Below the pieces are notes generated by a model. That model did not search any database. It was not told the origin of the DNA and was given only the letters and a program-made list of their open reading frames with translations. This document shows positions 22,111 through 32,507 of a DNA stretch of 64,000 nt, in pieces. The stretch lies in assembly GCA_030549495.1 (NCBI GenBank), contig JAUIRK010000461.1, forward strand, positions 124,001 through 188,000, read 5' to 3'. This DNA comes from Nectonema munidae (lineage: Eukaryota; Nematomorpha; Nectonematoida; Nectonematidae). The translations under genes were made by a program, and so were the position numbers. Each line of letters starts with the position of its first letter. Positions within the stretch are counted from its first letter, which is position 1.

Positions 22111-22358
22111 GTGGGTTTGTGATATTGCAGAAAGTATTTCAGTAATGCAGATGACGTTAATTTATTATTACGCTCACATGAATAATTTTTTCATTTACTA
22201 GTTTTTGTGCTTAAAATGCTATTTCTTCTGATTTTACATAGAATTTATGTAGGAAATGCAAAATTCGTCATAAACGATCTTTTTTGATGTATGGGAGTTT
22301 TACGGTATATATCCGTCCTTCATGTATGGTATGAAATGGACCGTCTTGCGAAGGTTAA

Positions 22359-23302
22359 TACACACATTCATTCGATTTGATATTCGAAGCGAAAGAAATA
22401 ACGATGATAAAATTTCTCCTGTTCGATTTATACACAATGATTTTTATGACATATTTTCTCGGTATTAAACTCCAACAGATTATGTAACTGTGGACGAGCA
22501 GTGGTAAAATTTCGAGGGGGCTGCCCAGTAAAAATTTATGACCCTTCTAAATCAGGGAGGTATCGTGTAAAACTGTACCATTGTAATGACTCTAGAAATT
22601 ACTATGTTTTAAAACCTAAAATATATGTTTCAGGTCTAGATGATAGATCTTATTCCAGGAATCATAACAGGTCGCTTCTTTACATCACAAAATTTATGTG
22701 CCTGGAGCGCAAGTCGCGATTACACAGTATTAGGAACGGTAAGGGCTAACTGGAGATTTATGCCTCTCATATTGAGAGCGCAACATTTGAAAGAGTTGAA
22801 ACTGGCTGCATGCGAAAGTAGATTTTTGTATACCACACATGCATCTCTAACAGCTTACATACCCCGTAAACACGTTACCAAAGATTTCAAATTTTCTACA
22901 GATTGTCCATTCAACATTTAGGCAATATTCAAACTGAAGGGGTAAACAATGTTCCAGAAACAATAACAATGTACAATAGTTTTAAAAGTGGGGTTGATAT
23001 GGCCAATAAAATGCTGAGGCCATATACTTGTTATAAGCCGAGTGGAAAATGGAACTATGCTGTTTTTGCAAATTATTTGGATATAGTTTGTCATAACATT
23101 TGGATAATTTCGAAATGTAACTCCTCAAATATTTATCCATCGACAAAAGCTGGTGGAAGAAAAAAATTTGCTGGTTGCAAATTGACACCCATGCAATTGA
23201 GAGCACAAATTTCCTTGACCCCTGGAAACATTCTAGGCATTTTATCCTTTTACGGTTTTTAAAATACTTTAGAAACTCGAGAACTTCCTTCAACTTCTAA
23301 AG
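22359..23302 (+). pseudogene. piggyBac P3, left-arm copy, core piece
   Basis: Continues P3 after the P2 insertion: TDYVTVDEQ with the first Asp near 22490, then a one-base loss shifts the frame before VKFRGGCPVKIYDPSK. About 51 bp present in the right-arm copy is missing at about 22650 (around the second Asp region). FKSGVDMANKMLRPY carries the third Asp near 23000. The final codons read ...STSKG and are split by the hAT insertion at TTCTAAAG. The frameshift after VDEQ is shared with the right-arm copy, so P3 was dead before the duplication. Confidence 0.85.
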
Positions 23303-23395
23303 CAGCCATGTCAAACATGCGGCCCGCGGGCCGCATGTGGCCCATTACAAGTAGATTTGCGGCCCATTACAAGCAGATTTGCGGCCCACACATAT

Positions 23396-23590
23396 TACAG
23401 TATTATTAATTATAATTTTATGTATAAGTGTAGATTTAGACTTCTCAGAACTAGGTTGACTGATTTTCACTTATCATCTCTTATAAAAGTTCGCACTGGA
23501 CAGAAATTTCAGCCAGACATAGCAAAGATTGTCAATAACAAGAGGTGTCAAGCCTCGGGACAAGAACATGTAAAATATTTGAATAATTAA
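23396..23590 (+). pseudogene. hAT transposase C-terminal remnant
   Basis: The open stretch RLLRTRLTDFHLSSLIKV followed by FQPDIAKIVNNKRCQAS matches the C-terminal end of the ZBED5/GTF2IRD2/FAM200-type hAT proteins (pattern RxRLTDxHLxxxLRxxxxxxxPDIxxLxxxKQCQxSH). It ends with a stop before an AATAAA-like signal. Only the last about 55 residues are present. It supports calling the host element hAT. Confidence 0.75.
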
Positions 23591-23993
23591 TAATAAATGT
23601 TTATTTTGAACTATTGTAGTTTATGTGCATTTCATTTGTAGTTCATTCAAATACATGTGGGCCATGTATGTTGCCTTATAAACTTTTTTTTATATTAAAA
23701 TAAAGAACAGATTTATATACGTGCTAATTTTTTAATTAAATTATTTTGTTTAACTAAAATAGGAATACTATACATGACTTTGTACTTTCATTTTTGAATA
23801 TAATCAAACCATTACATGTTTCTAAGTTAAAAGTAAAATATTCTGCAATAATTTTTATTGAACAACTTTAAATATCATTGTAGGAGTGCGGCCCTCATGA
23901 GAACACAAACTCACTCCTTTGGCCCTCATGGGAAAAGGGGCGCCCCCCCCTCATGTGTTTTCTATAAGTAAGAGTTGCTGCTTGTTTATAAAA

Positions 23994-24135
23994 CATGTAT
24001 GATGATCCTGATATCTATGTATGAATCATGTATGAAGAATGGAGACTTTCGAATCAATCAAACATCACATGCCAAGCTGCTCTGAAATTCCTATCGAACA
24101 TATTTTACAGGCGATGCGTGAGAGCTATATAATAA
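23994..24135. repeat. Dispersed repeat, copy 2 (first copy at 1-145)
   Basis: Matches 1-145 with small indels, and lies directly outside the left MULE terminal repeat. Confidence 0.7.
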
Positions 24136-24202
24136 TGGTTCTAGGAGAATCTCTGATTGTGGTGATTCACTGATTATTTCTTCATTCTTTGATCTAACCG
24201 CT

Positions 24203-27116
24203 AGCATGCATTTATCTCTTCTCCACTAATGTGCAGTTCTTATTTTCCTCATCACTCTCTCTTACTCTATATACGCTAGTTATTCTTAGATGCTCACTCG
24301 CTATGTGCGCATTGATAACGTCTGAGAAAGAAGTGTATGAGTTTGACGGGTGTGTGGCATAAAGCTAAATCAAATAACTGTCATATATTGAAGAATAGAT
24401 ATTTAATTTTAATTACATAATTTTATTCAACTTATTGTTAAATATTTATTATTTCAACACTTTAATTTATTTATTTTAGACAAATTTATTTCTAACTATA
24501 GGTAGCAACCTCTCTATAACCATAAAATGTCAAATTTAAAACTGCTTAATATGAAAATTAAAAACTTTTTAATTTTTAAATCAATACAAACATAATTAAA
24601 TTTACCCAAAACAGTCTTCAATGTAATAATTAGATATTGTTTGAAAAAAATAATACAAGAAAATTTTTATTTCAAGATAAAATAGATGAAACATCAAATC
24701 TTCCATTTAATATTGAAAAATCCACTTCATATGCTTCGTCTGTTTGATTTGACAGTTGGATATCATGAGCATGACAAATAACGGAGGTAAGTCTGGAAAG
24801 AAAAAGGGAAACATTTTTATTTCGATGATAATCGTTTTGGATCCTTTCAATATTTTCTTCTCTCTCTTTTCTTTTGGCTTCGTTGCCCCCATTCCAGCAA
24901 TACTTTGAATTTATTTCTTCTATCTCACACATATCTTTCATTAATTTTTCTTCTGAACTTATAAAAAAATTCATAACTTCCCAAGCTGTTGTATTTTCAA
25001 AAGGAAGGTGAGATTTCATTCTAAAAAGTTGCAAAAGGTTTATTGGAAAAGTAAAAAGTAAACTTATCACTTAAGAAAGAAAGATTTATTCAAGAAAAAA
25101 TGTATAAAAAAAAATAACAAATTATAAAGTGTAATTTTGCGAAGGTCATATCTGAAATCATAAGAGAAAAAGTCTAAAATATTGTTAAAATTTTTGGGTA
25201 ACTTCCCATTAAATAATTTAAATATATACATAGCAAGTTTGAAATGAAACAAATCATTTACTTTAAGGATTTTATTTTCCAGAAATAGATTATTGGTATG
25301 GCAAATATAATTGGTATTTATATATATATCTCAAAGCTTTTTTCTGTGTTTTTTCACTTACGCGTTGTGAAACCCTTCACAATGATTGTTTGTTCTAATT
25401 GCTTTTCCTTGTACATTCCATAAGTTTATATTGCAATTGCGAATCCAAGTAATTTCAAAATATTCAATAAAACTACCAATTTCAAGGGGTTCTAAAAATC
25501 TCTTCATTTTGTTAAATATATATTTCACCTAAAATTTTTGAGTCAATAAAAGTTTAAAGTAAACGTATAAAGTACTTCTGAAGGTGGCAAAAATGCAATT
25601 GCAAGTAACATCCTAATTCAATGTCTGAATTTAGTTGATTTTGAGTATTTGGACCCATACCCTAAGGATGCTAGCTTTCTGTAGACCGATTGACAGAAAT
25701 GAAAATAACATCCCGAGTATGTGGCATTAACAAAAGACTAAAATGAATGTATTAAAAGAAACAAATTTAAATTAAAAGTAAATAAAAAAAAGTACTTTTT
25801 TTCCTGAAGAAATGATTCCTTTTTCAAAATCACCACAAATACTAGTAACTTGATCTTCCCGAATTACTTTTTTCAGATTTTGGAAGATATTACTTAAAAA
25901 AATACATTTTAAAGATTTGAAGTAAAAAGAAAAAAGATTACTTATATGTTTCTTCTTTTTTATCAGAAGCAAGAGCATGGAGTATGGGGATTTGAATATT
26001 GTTGTGAAAAGCATGCACTGTTACTATTTGGTAAAAGTGCTTTGGAGATTTTTTAAATGTACCGTCAATGTAAAGAGTATTTATAGGATTGACTTGATTT
26101 ATATGTTTTAGCACATTTCCATAAAATACCAAAAGTCTTTTGTGTTCAATAATGGTATCTTCTTGAAGAAAATTAGTTTGATTGGCAAACATATATTTTT
26201 CGGGTATTGTGAAAAAAATATCTTTTGGAGGGCATATTCTTTTTTTGTTGAATCTAATTCTTCTTAAAATCGTTCTTTTCTTTCCAATTATTTCTCGTTC
26301 TTTAGAATTTAAAATTGATAAGTTTTCTCTACAATAATAAAGAAGTATTAAATATATTTGCATTAAAATTTAGGTGTAAGACATTTTGTATTATCTTTTA
26401 GGAGTGTTATTATAAAATGTAAATAAAAATATACTGATATATTTCACTTGTGGTTTTTCTTGTTGTTAGCGCGTCTGCTTTGATTTTTGTAGTAAATTTA
26501 TTAACAGCTTCTGTAATGGGGTCATGACTATGCGGAATGAACTTTAATGTTGAGGAATCACTTTTTGATAATATGATTCTTCCTATAAAAGATATTTGTA
26601 TTATAAAAATATTTGAAATTTATATTAAAAGTTTTTACCTGGGCATTTAGACTTAGTACAATAATAATGTACTGTAGTTTGAAATTCTTGTTTTTTAAAG
26701 TATTTGTAACCGTCTCTAAACATTTGATTTTCTCAAAGAAAAGTAAATGAAAACAAAGATATTGTATTGTACAGATACAAGAATAGAATAAGATGGACAG
26801 CTGTCTTAGTGATGCTATCTCACTAATCCTATTATAAAGTCTGCAAGAAAATACTAAAGAAAGTAAATTCCAGATAATTACTTCCACATTTTATGGGGAT
26901 ACAAACTCGATTGTTTATCCATTTTCTTCAATATATGACAGTTTTTGATTTCGTTTCATGCCTCACACCCATCAAACTCATACACTTCTTTCCCAGACGT
27001 TATCAATGCGCACATAGCGAGTGAGCATGTTAAAAGAATAACTAGCGTATATAGAGTAAGAGAGAGTGATGAGGAAAATAAGAACTGCAGATTAGTGGAG
27101 AAGAGATATGCATGCT
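24203..27116 (-). mobile_element. MULE DNA transposon with long terminal inverted repeats
   Basis: Terminal inverted repeats of about 193 bp: 24203-24395 and 26924-27116, both starting AGCATGCAT then TATCTCTTCTCCAC, and ending at TGTCATATATTGAAGA. Long inverted repeats are typical of Mutator-like elements. Flanking 9-10-mers do not match, so the outermost ends may lie slightly farther out, where weak similarity continues. Contains one multi-exon transposase gene on the minus strand. Confidence 0.85.
24672..26740 (-). CDS. FLYWCH-MULE transposase, multi-exon
   Basis: Minus strand, read through apparent GT-AG introns. A FLYWCH-type zinc finger (GYKYFKKQEFQTTVHYYC, then KCP, and after an intron at about 26582-26639, IILSKSDSS...PHSHDP) precedes the MULE domain. 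The exon near 26330-25941 contains the first catalytic Asp in LYIDGTFKKSPKHFYQIVT and ends ASDKKEETYK before GTAATC. The exon near 25910-25790 carries the second Asp in VTSICGDFEKGI. The exon near 25510-25370 carries the family hallmark IRTNNHCEGFHNA followed by a GTAAGT donor. A last exon (25056-24675) encodes a charged tail ending VSSILS. Exon limits are approximate and the 5' exon is not identified. I saw no clear inactivating change in the read exons; FLYWCH-MULE pairing is known in arthropod proteins. Confidence 0.75.
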
Positions 27117-27329
27117 TATTGATGATGAATTTGAAGAAAAAGATAAAATAACTGCCTTTCAAAAAACAATTCTTAAAAAACTAAATAAAATTAAAATATA
27201 GCTATTTTATTGAGATGAGTTATGATATTAGGCAAAACGTTCATATGCCAAACCGTTTTACGAAAAATAGTCTTATGAAAAAAGCGTAAAAGAGTAAAAA
27301 AAAATTGAAAAAACGGTTTTATAAAACAA

Positions 27330-27826
27330 TAGTGCTAATTGATCTGCATAAATAGAGTAAATTGTCTATGGCAAGAATTGTATTATAAAAATAGAGCAAA
27401 TTTTTAATGGAAAGAATTGTCTTATAAAAATAGGACTGGAAGTTTTATAAAAATAATAGAGCGCATTCTCTTATAAAAATAATGGGGCAAATTGAGCATG
27501 AGGCAAATCGTCTTATGAAAATTATGAGGCGAATTATTTTATGAAAATAATGGGGCAAATTGTTTTATGAAAATAGTTAGGCGAATTGTCCATGAGACAA
27601 AATGTCTTATGAAAATAATGGGGCGAATTGTCCATGAGACAAAATGTCTTATGAAAATAATGGGGCGAATTGTCCATGGGACGAACGGTCTTATGAAAAT
27701 AATTGGGCGAATTGTCCTATGAAAATAATGGGGCGAATTGTTCATGGGACGAACTGTCTTATGAAAATAATGGGGCGAATTGTCTTATAAAAAGAATGGG
27801 GCGAAATGTCTGAGGACCTTTTAAAG
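27330..27826. repeat. Tandem repeat, period about 43 bp, GGGGCGAATTGTC type
   Basis: Repeated GGGGCGAATTGTCCATGAGA and TTATGAAAATAATGG units, increasingly regular toward 27550-27800, ending GGGGCGAAATGTCTGAGGAC. The same units and end occur in the MITE at 1112-1386, so the tract probably grew by expansion of that element's interior. Open frames across it (repeated FIRxFVxWTIRPII) are a by-product of the repeat. Confidence 0.8.
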
Positions 27827-27836
27827 GATTGCTTGA

Positions 27837-27945
27837 ATATTTGGTCTCCCGTGGTTTTTCCAGACCACTAATTTTGAAAATTGCAATAAAAAAATTTCGC
27901 CCCCCCCCCCCCCCCCCAATAATTTTGAGGATGTGCGCCCCTGCA
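27837..27945. repeat. hAT-like terminal fragment with poly-C, copy 2
   Basis: Matches 4194-4304: ATTTGGTCTCCCGTGG through a run of C to GAGGATGTGCGCCCCTG. It sits 25 bp inside the right end of the hAT element. Confidence 0.6.
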
Positions 27946-27970
27946 TGGGACTCCGAGTTTGACATGCCTG

Positions 27971-28083
27971 TTCTAAAGGATACTGTTATATTTCATCTTG
28001 TAAACCTAAAAAGAGGGGAACCAGAAAATGTGATATGCGTCGTAAGTATATATGTAGAAAACACACAAAAACATATTGATTAA
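27971..28083 (+). pseudogene. piggyBac P3, left-arm copy, C-terminal piece
   Basis: Resumes P3 after the hAT: in the reading SKGYCYISSCKPKKRGTRKC-like, the start of the C-terminal Cys-rich finger. The end diverges from the right-arm copy after about 28060. Confidence 0.75.
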
Positions 28084-28139
28084 AAAAATTATCTTTAAAA
28101 AAAAATAAGATTAAAAAGATTTAAAAAATATATAGTACC

Positions 28140-29870
28140 CTGTCAAATCAAATTTTGTTTAGATGGCGTTTTTTTTTTTGAAAATTTTTTTGTAACTTGA
28201 TAAAACTTGCTTTTAAATTTTTTTCTTATGAATTATACCATTAGAAATGAATGAAATTTTATCTTAAGTCAAAAATATTTCAAAAAACCACAAAAAAAAA
28301 TTTGACCTATTTTAGAATTATAGACAGGACCTATGGATGAGGGTTGATAAAAAAAATTATGGCCCATTAAAATTTTTCAAGTCATAATTAGTTCTATATC
28401 GTCCAGTTGAAAATTACATATGGTTTTCATATAGGCTTATATATTTTTATTGGGCAAAAAACACCTTTAAAATTCAAAGGGTGGGTAAAAAGCCATGGTC
28501 CTACTGCAAAAGAATTCAATGAAAATTTATTAAAAGATTAAACAGAAAAATGATGTGTCAATAAATTCATGCAGATCATCCATATCTGGAACCTGGGGTA
28601 AATTTTGGACGAACGATTGGTATTTGCGAAACGTTATCTTAAATTTCAAAACGATTAAAATACATTTTGGTAAAGTAAATTTGTTAAAAATTACGGGCAT
28701 TTTCATTATTGCTAGTGCTTGAATCACCAACTATCAAAGCTTAAAAGATTTATTATATACGAAGAAATAGGTAAGAGAATAAATATTTTACATAATAATT
28801 GTTTAAGCCAATTTATTTTTAAATGTTCATAATTAAATCCTGTAAATGAGAAAAAGTATGCTACAATTCCTTTACGAAACAACTTGCAACTTACCTGGCC
28901 CTATAATGCAAAAAATGGGAGTAAAAATGAGAAAATAGGAAAGAAGTAATCGCAGAGAATGCATATTGAAATAATGAAATGAAATCTACAATCTTCATCT
29001 TAAGTATACGTTGCGCATTTTTATACTTTGAAATTGATGTTAAGATGAAGAATTGGTCATTAAAAAATCAAAGGAAGAAATTAAATGAATGGGTGAAAAC
29101 TATGATACGGAAAAGCCTTTAGCTTGATCTTTCAATGTGACGTATTCCCCATCCAATAGATGTCATCCAGTTTTATTATTTACTGAAGGTTTAAAATTTA
29201 AATGTGCCTTTCCTACTTTTTGCTGGAATGGAGACAGAGTACATTTTTCAATGTCAATAAGATCTATGTGTGTGAATTTGGCAAGAGGAGTGATTTATTC
29301 ACTGTGATATTTCCCCTTGATTATTATATAACATTTAGGGGTGTTTTAATTCCGCAACCATTGCTGACAAATAATCACCCCCTGTGAAAAGATCAAAGTA
29401 GCGAGTTATTATTTGATAGGGCGTTGAAATTTTACGTTACCCCTGTTCCATAGGAATAAAAAGGCAACTTGAATTAGTAGTCAAATCCTACATCATACCG
29501 TCTTGCAGATTTATTGCTGAAACTTTAGATCAATGTGATCATTTAATTTTTTGGGTCATAAGAAGATGAGAAGTTTACCTTGAATATGCGTATAAACAAC
29601 TTTCAAATAAATTAAAATAAACTACTCCCTTTAACGCCAGCTCTCTAAAAGTGGCAGGTTGCTATAACGACCAATTTCTTACAGTCAACTATTTTGTCTT
29701 TTTTTCACATAGTTTTCACTTCCTCTAAAATCTAAAGCGACCAGTTAGTTATATTACTCAAAATTCATAACTCAAATCACATTATGTTATATGTGGGAAT
29801 GTTTTAAGTCATAACAGTAAAAAGCCAAGGTAAAATTCGTTTTAAGACATTTCACAGAGAAATAAAAGAC
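28140..29870. other. Inverted-repeat arm sequence, nothing recognised
   Basis: Mirrors 46300-47750 on the right arm. It includes about 390 bp (29240-29625) missing from the right arm. A 66-codon frame at 28530-28730 is conserved in both arms but carries no motif; conservation is explained by the duplication. Confidence 0.55.
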
Positions 29871-29879
29871 AAAACCTAG

Positions 29880-30440
29880 ATTATTTCAGACGAAAAAATC
29901 TTCCATAAAAGCTAGTAGTTTGAACTCTGCTACTAATTTTTCAGTCAAAATAAAGCAAGGTTAGAGGCTTTATACAAATTAAAAAAATTGCAGAAACTAA
30001 AAAGCCTCATACCATAGATTCAATTAAACCTTTTATTTAGGAATCGATAAATATAATTCTTGGAGAAAAAGAATCAAATCAACTGAAAGGAATTCTTCTA
30101 TCAAATGAAAAAATAAATTCAAATAATAATAATTCATTTCAAACTGTGTCTGTTGTGAAAAGTAGTCCTGTTTATTCATTACTAATGGATGAGTCGAAAG
30201 ATTTATATGTTCCCAACTTATTCTTTATTTTCGATATTATGAGGAAAATTTATTGAAATAAGAAAAATCACTTTCTGAACCCATTCTCACAACAACTCGT
30301 GGGGAAGATGTCTTTGAAACTTTACAGAATTTTACCTACTTATAAAAATTCGGTAAAACATGTATGAATTGAGCTCCTACAATGATTGGTTCAAAATCTC
30401 GTTTTAAAGCTTTTGTAAATAAATTTCTACATAGGTTAAA
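29880..30440 (+). pseudogene. hAT transposase relic (ZBED5/SCAND3-like), left arm
   Basis: Readable blocks in order: KIAETKKPHTIDSIKPFI, INIILGEKESNQLKGILLSN, SPVYSLLMDESKDLYVP with the first catalytic Asp (family pattern IQLDESTDVxxxxQL), a TTRGEDVFETLQNF block, and APTMIGSKSRFKAFVNKF (family pattern CTDGAPAMLGxxxGFxxLV). They lie in different frames separated by stops, so the copy is old and dead. It is shared with the right arm (45835-46290), so it predates the inverted duplication. Confidence 0.78.
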
Positions 30441-30699
30441 TTTAACGAAGAAGTCTTTAATATTGTCACTAAACTCCTAAATTATAATGAAAAAAGCGCA
30501 ATAAGTTTAAGAATTTTTTGATTTCTTTTTTCGATATGAAAAATGCAGGATAATTTATTTGTGGAAACTGATGCATAGGTGGAAGTCTTCTTTTTTGACG
30601 TTATATTATAAAATTTATACATTCAAGTTTCTTGAATGTTGCATAAAGTCCATTTTGATATTTCCTGTAGTTAAACTTTTAGCTTAGTATCTATATTAG

Positions 30700-32090
30700 A
30701 TACTCCCTGTAAAATTTATATTATACAGTTTTGAACACATAACACTTATATTTTTATATAATTAATTTTTTTAAATAAGAGTAGCTACTTTTAAGAAAAA
30801 ATAAAATATTCATACAAATTTTACATAAAATGTCGTTTTTACAAATCAAACATGTTAGTTTTATTTCTGAACTCAGTTTTTCGATTTAGTGTTTCAAAAT
30901 ATCCGAAAGTGTCAATCAAATTTGTGGTTTACTTCTAAAAACGGTATCCAAATATATGCATTCAAATTTAAATGAAATATATATTTTTATGCCAAATCGG
31001 GAATGCATGTTTAACTTCTGGACACAGATTTTGGTTTTAGAATATCTCAAAGTACCAATCAAATTTGGGGTTTGTTTCTGAAAACTGTCTCCAAAAATAA
31101 TTTTTCATGAAATAACATAACATAACATAATTTATTAAGCGAATAGAAAGGCAAATTTGCTTGTAATGATCGCATCAATTTAAGGAAAAGAATAACATAA
31201 ACGGATCGAGAATAATATAAGCAAAACTCCAGTCTTCATCAAAGAAGTTGTTATTCAATACCTTTATTAGTAGTTCTTTAAAATGCCACTAAGTCTGTGA
31301 TCGATGCACGGATAATGCAACATTACCAGGGAAAAATATAATTACACTCATAAGTCATAACCATGATAACTTTTTTGCGATTGGTAAATAAAAGTACACT
31401 TGTATACCTCATCACTTTTTTTAAGTGCTAAAATATAAGTACACTTGCATACCTACGTGATCAGACATCACGTTTCTGCCACTGGCAAAAAATAAATAAA
31501 TTCATAAACGTCATCACATTTTTTTAAATGGCCAAATATTAGTGATCACTTGTCACGCATGCTGTATGTATGACGCTGTATGAATAGTTCGAAAGAATAC
31601 GTAATATGTATGCCTGATGATATTGAAATATCTTTTACCCAATAAAACAGATTAAAGCAAATGAGTGACACTTGCAAAGGGTTTATGTACTAAATACGCC
31701 ATGTCCTTCAGTTACGTCATTGTAATTGTGCTCGATGAAAAAAGTTGTAGGATTATCCCGCTGATATACAAATTGTTTATCCGATCAAACAAGTAAATAA
31801 ATGAGTGAAATTTGCTTGCAGTTCATTTTATGTTTTACGATAACATAATTCTTATTATTAGAAATTTAGCATTATTGACTAAGATTTTAAAACAAAGTTT
31901 GGAATTCCATTTTTCTTCATGGATTTTTTATTGAAATGACCAATTTACAATGAGAAGAATCGATAACTTTTTACATAAAAAATGTTGGCATTAAAATTTT
32001 ATACTGTAGAATGTCAAAAAGTGTCACTTATTGTCTGTAAACCTTCTTTAGAGATCAAAATATATATACCAACAAATCGTCAGATTTTTT
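30700..32090. other. Inverted-repeat arm sequence, AT-rich, nothing recognised
   Basis: Mirrors 44400-45790. Short internal similarities (repeated TCTGAACTC/AAATTTGTGGTTTACTTC-like phrases near 30870-31090) suggest an old tandem repeat. Contains an (ATAAC)n run near 31110-31130. Confidence 0.5.
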
Positions 32091-32111
32091 TCGTACCCTT
32101 ATCAGGATAAT

Positions 32112-32130
32112 TGACTACAAAATGTAGTCA
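32112..32130. promoter_or_regulatory. P4 subterminal palindrome, left 1
   Basis: TGACTACAAAATGTAGTCA: arms GACTACA/TGTAGTC around a 3-nt centre, 16 bp inside the left inverted repeat. Repeated near 32290 and 34335. Transposase binding is inferred from position and symmetry. Confidence 0.55.
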
Positions 32131-32288
32131 GCAAAAGTATTATTATTTATAACTCGTTGAATAATTGAGTAAAAACTTCATAATTGCGCATACAATTTGC
32201 TTGTATAACAGGTTAAAATATATGAAAATAACAGTATTGAATGTTTGTGATGAAGAGAGTTATTCTATGTTTTTCATATATAGTGAAG

Positions 32289-32309
32289 TTGACTACATTT
32301 TGTAGTCAA
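32289..32309. promoter_or_regulatory. P4 subterminal palindrome, left 2
   Basis: TTGACTACATTTTGTAGTCAA, same arms with TTT centre and two more paired bases. It lies about 200 bp before the transposase start, so it could also be a promoter-proximal site. Confidence 0.5.
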
Positions 32310-32507
32310 CGTCTTTCTATATAAATTCATGCATAGCTTTTAATATAGGTACAAGGGTTGTTTCATGCATTGGCATTTAGTAAAGAAGAATTGTCACAGA
32401 AACTCTTTCCGGTTGTCATGATTGAATGAGACACAATATCTTGTTGCACACTCTCTCTGCTTCCTTTCATTTCATTATTGATTTTTTTTCTCAATTTTTT
32501 GTACACT

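Larger units (their letters stand above)
19303..22354 (-). mobile_element. piggyBac P2 insertion, 3.05 kb, left arm only
   Basis: Absent from the right arm. The right junction falls on TTAA (22355-22358), which in the uninterrupted right-arm copy is the TTAA of a TTTTACTTAATACACAC stretch, so insertion into TTAA is supported. At the left junction about 22 bp of target, including its TTAA copy, has been lost, and probably the element's left end too. It contains the P2 transposase gene (19619-21377, minus) and a SINE (21964-22110). Confidence 0.78.
23303..27970. mobile_element. hAT transposon, 4.67 kb, left arm only
   Basis: Left end CAGCCATGTCAAAC, reverse-complemented right end CAGGCATGTCAAAC. 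Perfect 8-bp target duplication TTCTAAAG at 23295-23302 and 27971-27978, inside the codons of the P3 C-terminus; the right-arm P3 has the single empty site. Next to the left end is the palindrome ATGCGGCCCGCGGGCCGCAT. It holds a C-terminal hAT coding remnant (23396-23590), a complete MULE (24203-27116) and a tandem repeat tract (27330-27826), so most of its own interior is lost or replaced. Confidence 0.93.

Noticed and set aside
27539-27745. Repetitive 68-codon minus-strand frame
   Set aside because: Created by the tandem repeat; no start context or homology.
27330-27826. CRISPR-like array
   Set aside because: Units are imperfect, near-contiguous tandem repeats without unique spacers, in eukaryotic DNA.
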